NCBI GenBank assembly: GCA_946122785.1
Contig: CAMGYJ010000011.1
Span: 34,374,513 to 34,438,512 of the forward strand
Origin: Linum tenue
Lineage: Eukaryota > Streptophyta > Magnoliopsida > Malpighiales > Linaceae
Direction: 5' to 3'
Length of the DNA stretch: 64,000 bases
Each line of letters starts with the position of its first letter. The first letter of the stretch is position 1. Made by a program: the position numbers and the translations under genes. The notes under the pieces are model-generated. The model searched no databases and was not told the origin of the DNA. It saw nothing but the letters and a program-made list of their open reading frames with translations. Positions 21,258-32,328 of the stretch are shown in pieces.

Positions 21258-23886
21258 GGCAAAATACACTTGTATATCCATAACTATCACCTTTGTGCCA
21301 AATATATCCACATCTATTGAAATACACGATATATCCATTTTCGCCTTGTCCGTTAACTCCGTCAGTTAAACTTATGACTGGACAAACGGTTTTTGCTGAC
21401 GTGGTGGGTTTTTTGACCCCAATGTCTGACGTGGATTAAAAGAGGGGAAAAACCCTAAAATCACTAAACGATGCCCCACCTTCCATTTTGATCCATCTTC
21501 TCCCCTTTCGATCTGTCTTCTCCCCTTTCGCGAAGCTCTCCCTTTTCCGACCACTCCGACGGCGAGAGTAGAGGCTTCAAACCCAGAAAAACGGCGGAAT
21601 ATCACTGATCGACGCCTCCACCCCCCAATTAACCCTACCCCAAACCTAGTTTTCGAATCGAACCACGAACCACAACCATCGCCTCCATTTTGCGCGCCGA
21701 CGGGTTCCATGCAGTCCGCGCCATGGTGATTATCAGGAGCACCATATTTCCGACGAAACACAAGCACAGTGGGGAAGTCTGAGGTGCACCGTCGAAGGCC
21801 AGGGAACCCGAGAAGATCGTTGCCGAGAAACCCTAATCGCGGCCAAGGACTTCCATTTTCAGGTTCGCTTCGTTTGTGAGTTTCCCATGCCCTTAAAATA
21901 AGCTTGTTGTTTCTTTTGATTTTGGTTCGAAAGGTTCTTATAGTGGATTGTTTACTTTTCGTGATTCGGTGGTTGGTTTGAAGGTGGGAAAGCGACATAG
22001 CAATTTGGAGAAGGGACCACTGCTGTCTGGGAAATTCTGGTTGTCGTGATTTTGCCCCTTAATCCGACGGTGAGAACCTGCTTCTGCTGGGTATTTACGT
22101 ATTTTACTTCTTGGGTTGTGAAATCCATATCATATAATAATGGTTTCTGATTCTGAGGCAGTTGTTTATTTGGATGGTAGTGGGTAATAAAATATGAACC
22201 TAAGGTTAACAACTAATTAGTGGTTATGCTATTGTTAATGATGTTTGTGATCAGATGGCTGGCTCGTGGGAGGAACTTATGGGAGAGAATGATCCAAGAC
22301 AACCGGCCGAATCACCTGTGAGCTCAGCAGCAGCAGTGGATGGAGATCAATCTGTTGCTAAAGATGTGTTCTTTGTCTATGACTCGGACGATGCAGACAC
22401 TTCAGATGATGAATATCATGCTGCAAGGGACAATCTAAGGGCTTACGGGGAGATGAGGAAAAGAAAGGTGAAGGCCAGGTCTGACTACCATGGAGAGGAA
22501 GTTGAGCAGCTAGATGAGTTTGAAGAAGAAGACAGTGAGGATGAAGAAGATGATGAGGTTGAGCATGGTGGCCAAGATGGTGATGCCGAGGCTGGTTTAG
22601 ATGGGGTTGAGCATGGTGGCCAAGATGGTGACATGGAGGCTGGTTTAGATGGTGCAGATCAGGCCAGTGAGATACCTGAGCAAGCAGCCCAGAACAACGA
22701 CGAGCCTCCAGCACATGAAGCAAGGGAAGAGATTTCCCAACATTCCAGCTATCGTGGATCAGAAGATTCAGATCATGTCAGGCCCAATTTGTCAGACGAG
22801 GATGGTGGTGAACCGTTTGCTAATGCTCCCCATTATGATCCAAGGTGTGATCATACTCAGTTCCAGTTTGTTCCTCGGCTGAAGTTTGCAAATGTAGAGG
22901 AGTTCAAGAATGCAGTGGTTTTGCATTCTGTAGCAGCCGGAGCTTGTTTGAGATGGAAGAGGAGTGAACCATCCAGAAGGGAAGTACACTGTAAGGATGA
23001 TCGATGCAAGTGGAGGGTCTATGCTAGCTGGTTCAGAAAGAACCAATGTTTCATGGTCAGGAAGGTTGGACTCAATCACACATGTGCACGTAATCTACGC
23101 GTGAATCAAGTAACGGCAGCTTGGATTGCAGCTGATATGTTAGACAGATTTAGGATAAATCCGGAGTGGGCTCCTGATCAGATAATGGCTGAGGTCAAAT
23201 TGAAGCACAACATGGATGTTAAGAAGAGAACCTGTTATAGGGCGAAGGTAGAAGCTATAAAGATGTTGAGTGGGAGTTTGGTAGTTGAGTACGAGGCTGT
23301 GAGGAGCTATATAGCTGAAATGGTCAAACGGGACAGACATGGGAGGTTCATATTGGAGGTGGATCCACATCCCAGTCAAGAGAAGGTGTTTTTCAAGAGG
23401 CTTTACATAGGATTCTCTAACCTGAAAGAAGGTTTTCTCAGTTCTTTGTTGACGACGTCGTTTACTACTGCCGGTGACGAGGTTGCTCAATGCACGCAGC
23501 GACGTCCTCTCCGACGACGCCGATTTTTGAATTCGAACCAGAACCAAGAACCCTAATTTTTTCGATTGAGGAAAGGGGGAAGAGAGAAGAGCCCGACGGA
23601 TTAAATAGGGGTAGTGGATTTTTTGTTTTCGTTTTTATTCATTTAGCCTACTTGGCGTCCACGTGTAACGTTTTATTGCTTTTTGGCTTATGTGGCAAGT
23701 GATACGGTGACGAGTCAGCACTCCGTTAGTGTATTCCACGCCGTCTGAGACGCCGTTAAAGTTTGAGACGAAATTGGATAGATTTGTCAAACGACCCTCT
23801 GATTTTTGGATATATCGTGTATTTCGATAGTTGTGGATATATTTGTCACAAAGCTGAAAGTTATGGATATACAGCTGTATTTTGCC
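21258..23886 (+). mobile_element. Mutator-like element, internally deleted
   Basis: The left end (GGCAAAATACACTTGTATATCC...) and the reversed right end (GGCAAAATACAGCTGTATATCC...) form TIRs of about 90 bp. They share ATATATCCA, AAATACACGATATATCCA and further matches. The flanks on both sides read ATATATATA, compatible with a 9-bp MULE duplication but not diagnostic because the flanks are TA repeats. The interior has a UTR-like left part and one long open frame (22255-23556) encoding the N-terminal half of a MuDR-type transposase. Confidence 0.75.
22255..23556 (+). CDS. Truncated MuDR-type transposase: acidic region plus DNA-binding domain, no catalytic domain
   Basis: The intact 433-codon frame follows a splice-acceptor-like TGATCAG. 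Residues 1-200 are acidic and contain a tandem 16-residue repeat (VEHGGQDGDAEAGLDG and VEHGGQDGDMEAGLDG). Residues about 200-390 match the plant MuDR DNA-binding region (FANVEEFKNAVVLHSVAAG, CKDDRCKWRVYASW with zinc-ligand-like Cys, GLNHTCARNLRVNQVTAAW). The frame reaches GFSNLKEGFL, a block that in full-length proteins introduces the DDE catalytic domain. It then switches at about 23430 into unrelated sequence with a basic tail. The catalytic and SWIM domains are therefore missing. If expressed, it could bind element ends without cutting; that is inference. Confidence 0.75.
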   Translation: MAGSWEELMGENDPRQPAESPVSSAAAVDGDQSVAKDVFFVYDSDDADTSDDEYHAARDNLRAYGEMRKRKVKARSDYHGEEVEQLDEFEEEDSEDEEDDEVEHGGQDGDAEAGLDGVEHGGQDGDMEAGLDGADQASEIPEQAAQNNDEPPAHEAREEISQHSSYRGSEDSDHVRPNLSDEDGGEPFANAPHYDPRCDHTQFQFVPRLKFANVEEFKNAVVLHSVAAGACLRWKRSEPSRREVHCKDDRCKWRVYASWFRKNQCFMVRKVGLNHTCARNLRVNQVTAAWIAADMLDRFRINPEWAPDQIMAEVKLKHNMDVKKRTCYRAKVEAIKMLSGSLVVEYEAVRSYIAEMVKRDRHGRFILEVDPHPSQEKVFFKRLYIGFSNLKEGFLSSLLTTSFTTAGDEVAQCTQRRPLRRRRFLNSNQNQEP

Positions 23887-23898
23887 ATATATATATAT

Positions 23899-24306
23899 GT
23901 GGCGTCTTCGGTGCACTCACTTTTTTGGGTGCATTCAGTGTACCTACTTCAAAACCGTCATTTTAAACATGCGATTTATGTCAAAATGATGTCAATCATC
24001 AGTTATGATATGACGAACAATAACGCACATGAATTTGCACAAAATTTATTGAAGATTTACTTTAATTTGAAAGATTTTAGAGTTTAGAGATCTAGGGTTA
24101 GGGTTTACAATTTGGGGTTTAGGGATATGACTCAAAATCTGAGGTCTATGACTTAGGGTAATCCACTAATTAGTTGTTATCATATGTTATATCATCATAT
24201 TACACTAATTCTATAAATTAAAACTCAAAATCCGACACCTTAAGACTAGTTTTTGAGTTGAGTGCATTGAACACACTCATTTTTGTGGGTGCACCGAAGT
24301 AGTCAC

Positions 24307-24309
<3 letters not shown>
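23899..24309. mobile_element. MITE 2 (411 bp) flanked by (TA)n
   Basis: The left end GTGGCGTCTTCGGTGCAC and the reversed right end GTGGTGACTACTTCGGTGCAC form inverted repeats of about 50 bp that continue with similar CACTCA...TGCA blocks. It lies between TA tracts at 23887-23898 and 24310-24384, and resembles MITE 1 in length and first bases (GTGGC). There are no coding frames. Confidence 0.65.

Positions 24310-24384
<75 letters not shown>
24310..24384. repeat. (TA)n microsatellite
   Basis: About 75 bp of nearly pure TA repeat with one short interruption, to the right of MITE 2. Confidence 0.9.
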
Positions 24385-24387
<3 letters not shown>

Positions 24388-24799
24388 TGTGTTGTTGTGA
24401 GATTGTTTGGTTGCATTGAATGACATTTAATGATGTTGATGTTGTTATGGGGTATTGATATTCATGGATACGACTTACTTAAATGTTTGATATTAGTCAG
24501 GACATGTTGGGCGTGGTGTGTAATCTACTGTTTAATGCATTGTTTGATACTATTCTGGTACTTATGGATATTATTTCTTGAAAGACTGGATATTTGTTGA
24601 AGCCTATGTACTCTAACAGTTTGTGGGTAATATTTCGACGTATGTTGGATAGCAATTGTTGGATAGTTAGTAGTCTGGTCATATTGATTTCATTTGTTTA
24701 TTGGACAATATGGATAATAACGTGTCTCATACCATTAAATCGCAGCTCATAACATGTTGACCTGGAAGACGAGGAAGCGAGGAAGAACATCTTTTATCA

Positions 24800-27585
24800 C
24801 ACTAAGGATTAGTGTTTGGATTTCTATAAATGCTATGCTCACAAAAAAGGGTTTGGTGTTCGAATAGATGGGGAACACCTAAAAAACAGGAAGAATTCTA
24901 AAGGAGTGGCGGAGAAAAATTATTTGTACCTTTATTACTTTTATAATAAGGAAGGTTGGACAAACACTAGCCAAGTAAATGTCAATGTGGACTAACAGAG
25001 ACAGCCGAAAGACAAGGTTGTGGAGAGAAGGCGCCCTAAAAGAAAGAGGCATCGAGTTAGGGATGGATGTCCCGCCCGTCTTCGTTTTCGATGGGATGCT
25101 ACTAGGGATGGATTTGTGGTGTATGAATTTGTAGAAGCCCATGGTCATGATTTTCACTATACCGAGCATATGCACTTGCACAAGTCCAACAAATTCATGA
25201 GTGATGCTCAGAGAAAGATGGTCGAAGCTAATCGCGATGCCGGGATGAGTCTTAGTGCATCGTATCAGTTATGGCTGACTTTGCTGGTGGTGGCTATCAA
25301 AATCTGAGATTTACCAAATACGATCAGAAGAACCACTTGAATGATAAAAGGCAAAGGAAAATGGCTCATGTAGAAGCGACTTATTTGCTTGACTACTTTG
25401 AGGACCCAAAAGAAAAGCATTGTGGCTTCTTTTATGCTATAGAGGTAGATTGCGAGGAGAAAGTTACTAATATTTTGTGGGCGGACAGTAGGATGCGTGA
25501 AGATTATGTGCTTTTTGGAGATTCGGTCTCCTTTGATACCACCTTCTAAACCAATAAATACTTACGTCCACTAGGTACGTGAATCACCTAATTCCCTTGA
25601 GTTTTTTCGACACTCGTTCGATTATGCATTGTCATTAATAGTTGTCTTATGCATGGATGTTTGTATGTATGTTATAGAAATGGTTATGAATAGAATGTAG
25701 GGTGGTTCGAGAGTGGTCTGTTGTGATCCGATATTAACATGTGATGACAGGATATGCTTTTGTAACATGATGGATATTTGTCCGTCATCATGAGATACTA
25801 GTATGAGCTTTACAGATATTTGTTGACATGTGTTGTCATTAATAGTTGTCTTGTGCATGGATGTTTGTAGCTTTCAATCACCACCGTCAAACTTGTGTGT
25901 CTGGTGCTTGTTTGATGTATGATGAGACTACACCTTCTTTTGAATGGTTGTTTGTTGCATTTAGTCGGTGCATGAAGAAGAAGCTACCAGTCACTATTTT
26001 TACTAATCAGGACGCCGCCATGGCAGCTCCCCTTAGAAAGGAGTGGCCAACTGTGTTTCATGCACTCTGTACTTGGCACATCCTCATGAATGCTAAGAAG
26101 CATCTTCGTAAGGACAAGGCATTTTGGAAAAAGTTCCAAACTCATCTTTCTTTTATTTTCAACGACATCAACAGTGAGGGAGAGTTCGACATGGCATGGA
26201 GCACAATGGTTGCTGATTGTTTTCCTAATAGCGAAATTGCGGACGGTCACCCATGGTTGGAATATTTGAAGAAATTACATCATCAATGGTGTTCCTTATG
26301 GTAGAGAGACCAATTCACAGCCGGGATGTTGACTACGCAATCCAGCGAGTCGTGCAATGCACAAGTGCGACTTTTCTTGAAACCGAGGCATGATTTGGAC
26401 TTGTTTTTCATTCATTTTAGCAGGTACGTACGCAATATATATCTTTTCCTTTCATTGATATTTGCTTGTCCGTTCTGGATATTTTTCTTTGTCATCTGGA
26501 TATTAATATGCTTTTGTTAAATATTATTTTTGTGTTTGGTGGGATAGTAGTACTAGTCTGAGTGGATATTAGTCTAGGCACTAAACTCTTTTCTCGTGCT
26601 TTCTAAATGTAGTATGTTGGCTGAAAAAAGACGCAAGGAGACTGATTCAGACTACAATGGGAAACAATCGGTTCCCTATATAATGTTGGAGCACAGCCCA
26701 ATTCTAAAACATGCGGCAAAGATCTTTACTTCTAATATCTTCAATTGGATATAGGAGCAGTATTTAAAACTGAATCCTATCTAATGGAGACGCTCTCAAA
26801 TACTAGGGATGATGTCATGATTGCCTATCGCACATATATGATATAGGATGGTGAGCGTAGTGATGAGCGTGTCATTCTCGTCGATATTTTTACGAGGACA
26901 TTGGTATGCGAATGCAGGATGTTCAGAACTTTCGGAGTGTTATGCCGCCACATGATTAAGGTGATGCGGCTTCTTGGAGATTTTGGGGAAGCCAGTATGA
27001 GAAGTATTCCAGATCATTACATACTCAAGCGATGGACGTTGGAGGCGAGAAAGAAAGAGGTTGTTGATGTCGATAATTCTGTTGGTCCTTCAGCTGCCAG
27101 TGAGAATGATGCGGGAAAAGGTATAGAAATGCGGTACCGAGAAACCACTGCAATGTTGAATTAGCAAGCAACAAACATGTCGATGGCCGATGAGAAGGAC
27201 TACAATAAGTGGATGGGAGTACTCAAGAAACTGTGCAATGAGACAAACAAGGCATTGTCAAATACTATAACTAGCGAGGACAGTAAGTGTATTCACTAAT
27301 ATCATTTGTAAATTGTTAGAGTTTAATATCATTGCATTTACTAAATTCTCTAACATTGTAGGACGGAATGTACCGATAACTGGGCTGACTTTGAAGGAGA
27401 AGAGTAATCCAATGAGGCAAGGTAAGGAATGTTATCAGTCTACGAATGAAAAGGAACGCCGTCAAAAGAAACGTGTGTATAAGAAGAGAATGAAATCAGT
27501 TGAAGTGGTCACGCCGGACAACAATACTCAACCGGATGACCATTTTAGTGATTTGGATGATAATATTACTCATGGTTATGAATAG
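24800..27585 (+). pseudogene. FAR1-type MULE transposase gene, multi-exon, broken
   Basis: Pieces appear in FAR1/MULE order. The FAR1 DNA-binding region is at about 24810-25260 (DFYKCYAHKKGFGVRIDGEH; RRRPKRKRHRVRDGCPARLR; VYEFVEAHGHDF). Next comes WADSRMREDYVLFGDSVSFD (25475-25545), holding the first catalytic Asp region. TIFTNQDAAMAAPLRKEW and CTWHILMNAKKHL (26000-26110) follow, then LTTQSSESCNAQVRLFL (about 26330) and a SWIM zinc motif CECRMFRTFGVLCRHMIKVM (26905-26964). The last exon (about 27361-27585) is basic and ends NITHGYE. Likely introns are at 25574-25868, from about 26422 and from about 27285. Stops near 24995, 25550, 26302 and 26750 and a frameshift near 25270 make it a pseudogene in this copy. 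FAR1-type proteins can also be host transcription factors, but the context favours a transposase. Confidence 0.72.
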
Positions 27586-27956
27586 AATGTAGGGTGGTTC
27601 GAGAGTGGTCTATTGTGATATGATATTGACATGTTATTCCATGATACTTTTTTGTAATGATGTGGATATTAATCCACTTGTAAAAGATCCTTGTTTGGGC
27701 AAAATGGATATGTAATCTAATATGTACATATATTAGTATGGGCTTCCTGGATATCAGTATTTTCAAAGCAGGTTCAATAGTACCAATGATTACTTCTTTC
27801 ACTATTCACATGGGACCTTTTTTGTACTGTACTCATGTGACCTTTTTTGTTACTATTCTCTAAGGACAAGTCTATTTAAGACAAATCATACACAAACCCA
27901 AATCGGCTATCCTCCTCCCTCGGTGTCTTCTTCACTTCTCTGCCAAAGCAAAATCC

Positions 27957-28225
27957 ATGTCAAGAGAGAATCCTAAACTAGTGCGCCGGGGATTTGTGGA
28001 TGAGTTTGAATATGATAGTGTTATACTCTGTTACCATGGTTGGAGAGCCGCTAAACGACTTGTTGTTGATGGATTCAACCCACCGAAGAGGTATTCCCGA
28101 TGTCGGAGTACGAGTACGACAATGATAAGGGGTGTGGTTTTCACATGGATTGGGACAACGTAACGTTCCCCTCTTTTTCAGAGTCGGATGATGAAGATAA
28201 CACCGAGGAGACCGTGAAAAAATGA
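27957..28225 (+). pseudogene. Small acidic protein gene of the same composite element (one frameshift)
   Basis: After a CT-rich leader (TCCTCCTCCCTCGG near 27910) an ATG at 27957 opens MSRENPKLVRRGFVDEFEYD... for about 45 residues. A single-base shift near 28090 then moves the sensible frame to EVFPMSEYEYDNDKGCGFHM, ending SESDDEDNTEETVKK with a TGA at 28223-28225. I do not recognise the family. It sits between the transposase and the convergent ULP1 gene in the same orientation as the transposase, so it may be an accessory gene of the element. Confidence 0.4.
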
Positions 28226-28279
28226 ATTAGTATTTCCTGTCATCACTTTGTATTGTGTTGAGTTTGTTTCTATTTCCGA

Positions 28280-28545
28280 TTCAAAGTGTTATCCATCTTT
28301 ATCTACTATTAGTCTGGGCTCCAAGGATATTAGTCTACAAAAGAAGGGTATTGGTCTGGGCCTTAAGGACATTAGACTGGGCTCTATTGATATTAGTCTG
28401 GGTCTTTCGGATTTCTGTCTGGGTCTTTCGGATATTTGTCTGTGATTTGTTGATATTTGTCCAAATAAAGAAGGTATTTGTCCGAGTTGTAAGGATATTT
28501 GTCTGTTCTTTAAGGATATTAGTCTACAAAAAGACAGATATTTAC
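28280..28545 (+). repeat. GGATATTWGTCTGG minisatellite
   Basis: At least ten imperfect copies of a 17-25-bp unit centred on (G)GATATTAGTCTGGGCT or GGATATTTGTCTG follow one another. Scattered copies occur in the non-coding parts of the flanking transposase gene, and reverse-oriented copies in the ULP1 gene half. Confidence 0.75.
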
Positions 28546-28789
28546 CTAGGAGGTTACAATATATTTTTCAATAAGAACTTATATTGGTAATTATATCCAA
28601 CATCTGGCAAAATATCCTCCATCCTGCTACAAACCATCATCCATCCCAAAATATTATCCAACCTTAAATAGCATCCATCCCTAAATATTATCAAACCCTA
28701 AGTTCTGTTTTGCAAACCAAAATCACACTACACAAGTCTAAAATCAACTTCTCTTCCTTTTCCCTTTTTCTTTCTCTTTCTTTGTATTC

Positions 28790-31221
28790 CAATCTTTTGC
28801 ATCTTGAATTATTTCATCAGTGCGGCGGTTATAGTCCCATAAAATGAGGTTGGCTGCAATTCGTGCTCGTTGTTCCTTCACATGTGGCTACTTGTGCCAA
28901 CTTGCTTTATATTCCACTGGAAGGTGACCCACCCATTGCTCCATGTGAAGGCATGCAAATACACCGCAATTATGATTGCCTACTTGCCGAGGAACGTCGG
29001 AATGTGGAATGACCACTCATCCAATGCACAATCGACCCCCTACTCTTTGAGGAACGCTGCTGCATACTCAAAAATCATTTTCCCAACTGGTCCATGATCC
29101 TCCTTAGCCACTCAGGCATTGGGCTTTATGCTGTCGAGAATGAAAGTCTTCATATTGTTCATGTCAGCCACGTACATCCGGTAGTGATCATTTAGATACA
29201 TTGGAAAAAAGATTTTAAACACAAAGCAGTTAGTGAGTTAATCATTGACAAATATCCTAGTAACCCAGATTAATATCTCAACAAACCAGAATAATATCCT
29301 ATAAACACAGAAAAATATCAAGGAAATTCAGGAAAAAATATCCAAACATTGAAGACACTTACGTAATCACATCTTTTCAAGTTTTCCCATTTCAGAATTG
29401 GATTTCTTTTGTGCAGATGAATATACGCATGGAGTCTCGCCTTGTCCATAGGTTGTTTTTTGACAGCATTAGTGACGGCATGTTGCTATTTAGAAGAGAA
29501 AAGAATATCAAATTAGACATTTTCAATATAAATAGGATCTAAGTAGTGAAGATAATATTTACTACATAGCTCCATGGGAAGACAACCCTTCGGACACTTT
29601 CCCGCCATGAATCCCACTTATGCATCACTTTTGCAGTCAAGGACTGCAGTACCTTAAGCTACACATACATCCCAAAAAATTTAGTTTACTACATGCACTC
29701 ATGTCTACTAACCCACGATTTCTAGTTTAAAAGACAATCATCTACATACCTCGTTGGTCTCAAGGATTCCAAGTTTGTTTCCTCCCACCATTCCGTCGTG
29801 TATAACCGCGGAGAAGCTGTACGAGGAGCTGAGCTGCTTGTTCTTGATTCCCACTCCCTCCTGACACATCCTAGAAAGAAGCGAGATCAGACTTCTTCTC
29901 TCGACAGCAACACGGGAGCCACATCATATAGCTCCGCCTTGGGGACAGCCAAGCATAGGTTATCCACCCTTGGTTCGAACCAATAGCTGCAGCTGGGGAT
30001 TGTATTTGTGGCGAATCCTCTCACCTTAAGGAAGTCCATCAAATGAAGCTACAAAAAATGAGTTTGTCAGAAAAGATATCCCAATAAAAAACAACCACTA
30101 TCCAGGCAGCACAGAATAGTACCCAGTCATGCTAAAAAGATACCTTGTATCAAAATAACTAATATGCCAATAATGCTAACAAATATACAGAGCTTTAAAC
30201 TATAACTTACCATCAAGAAGTCGATATCCCCATTAACCCACTGCATCATTTGTCCCTTCGCCCTAGCTTCAGATTCTCTTTTTGTGGTAATAGTCAGCTC
30301 TACCTTCAGTTGTCGGGCGACTGACCACTCCAATTAAAAGTTCGAATGTCCTCAGCCCTCCCCGCCAAGTACTCTGCATAGTCGAACTTACAGATCCGAG
30401 AGCTTGTTGGAACGAGCAACAAACCAAGAGCCACAAGTAGGAACTGCTTCACTACAACTGCAACAGGTGGTCTCCTCCTTTCTCTCTCCCCCGACCTTTA
30501 GTCGACTTAGTCAACTCCACAACTTTAACATTTCGTTCCCGATTACCCTCCATGCTGAGCTCCTCCTTCAGAACCTTGAGCATCGAGTTATTTGCCTTCA
30601 CATGATCAATCTCAGCACCACCAAGTGGAATGTCGTATACACGGGCAGCATCCTTATCTTCGATGGTGAGCACCTATTGCAGGTCAGATGAACAAAGAGC
30701 AATGAGCCAGGAGGTCAAGCATACAACAAATAATCCAATAAGCATACAACAAATGGTAAGCACCTTCTTGTTCTCGCCTTCACCAAAAATGAAGCTGTGC
30801 GCATGTCGTAATATGGCCATCAAGGTAGGCAACATCTCCTTAGGAACATCGACCAACCGAAGCTCAAATAGGCTTCCAAATCCAGCCTTCTCGATCTCTC
30901 TCTTGCAAGCTTCATAGTACCGTGGATCTTGCTTCCAGTCTTTTATAATTGACAGCACCTTCTGGTGCTACAGTGAAATCTATATTGGCGTCCTCCTCCT
31001 CCTTCAGCAACTTCTTCGTCATTTTCTTCGTCTTCACCGTCTTTGTCCTCATGGTCTTGCCCATCATCGTCTTGGTCATCATCGTCTTCATGCTCAATTT
31101 CTGCATCCCCAAAATCAAATTCTTCTTCCTCATCTTGGTGTTGTTGTTTAGCACGTTTAGCCCTCGTGGTTTCGTCTTCTGTTCTGAGCCTCATTGCTGC
31201 AACAGCTTTAGTTCTTGCCAT
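28790..31221 (-). pseudogene. ULP1-type (peptidase C48) gene of a transposon, multi-exon, broken
   Basis: The minus strand starts at an ATG at 31221-31219 (MARTKAVAAMRLRTEDE), followed by a long Asp/Glu-rich segment. A frame shift leads to DPRYYEACKREIEKAGFGSL (about 30890) and VDVPKEMLPTLMAIL. An intron at about 30764-30674 is followed by TIEDKDAARVYDIPLGGAEI (30673-30610), then FLLVALGLLLVPTSSRICKF and DIRTFNWS near 30400-30320. The catalytic end is at 29200-28790: NNMKTFILDSIKPN (Asp region), then GNHNCGVFACLHMEQW (catalytic Cys in NCGVF), ending near KEQRARIAANLILWDYNRR. The order matches plant transposon-borne ULP1 genes. Stops and shifts (near 30450, 29110, 29030, 28965 and 28890) disable it. 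Confidence 0.65.
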
Positions 31222-32328
31222 TATTGTGATTTCCCTGCACCGTAGAATATCCAAATTCGTCAAACAACTATTCAGGCAATACACAATTGATATCCAGATA
31301 TACCAAACAGATATCCAGGCAAATGAAAACAAATATCCTCCTTCGACAGAACTAATATTGGATCCCACATACACAAAACCCAGCACACAAGCAACCCAGA
31401 TCCAGTCAAATCAGCAAAAAATAAAATCGGGTTACTCAAAATCGTAACCATGTACACCAGGGCAATACCCAAACCCGTCAACACTCGTATCCATCACACA
31501 ACCATGAAAACAAATCCTAGGCATCCAGAGAAACCCCAACGAACTATTAACAAGCCGAGCCAGCCAAAACCCCAAATCCACGAAACCCTAAATACTATCC
31601 ATTCCAAAACCTAAAACGGATCTATGAAATCTAAGAGTCTTAAGTACGAATGAAGCAAGGGGAAGACACATACCTTATCAGCGTAGTCCTTGTCTTGCTG
31701 CCGTCATCGTCATGTTGTTGTCAAAGCCGTCGTCGCAACTGTCGTGACCGTCGTCCTCACCGCTACAGTCAAAGCCCAATTCTTCCATCTTCCCCATTCA
31801 TCTAGTGGAGATACATCCCTCTCCTTTCTATCCACAAGAATTCTCATCCTGATGTCAAGCCCAAAATTAAGGAGAAGAGGGGGTGTAATGGTGGAATCTT
31901 CCCCCAGAGCCATAAGCCGCCGCCGACAGCATCCATTGACGCCAAAATCCTCTATCGTTGCATGCGAGCAGCACCGCGGTGGCGATGATTTTGAACCGGT
32001 CGCATCTAGGAAAGTGGCGAAAGTGCTAAAAGATAAGAAGGAGAAGAAGGAGAGAGATCCGGTAGCAACCAGCCGCACTCGAACTCTCCTGCGAGTCGCT
32101 TGATTCTAGATCTGAATCACCGATGCGAGGAGGTGCTGATGCATATTTGAATCACCAACGCGAACCTCCTCCTGGGATTCCGAGTTATATGTATTCGCGA
32201 TGTCTCTTGATCCCAGCGCGATCCCGTTGTCGTATTTCTCGAAGTAGGTTTTCGTCGACGACTCCGCTACCCAAGAGATGCAACGAACGCGGTGAGGGGG
32301 GAGGGAGATAAGAAGATATTATCCGCCA
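31222..32328. other. Right side of the composite and hAT-1 right arm
   Basis: The first part (31222-31680) has reverse-oriented GATATCCAG words and probably is the 5' leader of the ULP1 gene. From 31690 to 32320 the sequence is GC-richer with GTCGTCGC-like repeats and short open frames on both strands, none with a recognisable domain. I could not find the right end of the transposase/ULP1 element here. Confidence 0.35.

Noticed and set aside
28280..28545. CRISPR-like array
   Set aside because: Repeats are short, degenerate and without unique spacers, in a plant nuclear context; it is a minisatellite.
30943..31386. Stand-alone acidic protein gene on the minus strand
   Set aside because: The acidic stretch runs, after a frame shift, into conserved ULP1-type N-terminal blocks, so it is the first exon of that gene.
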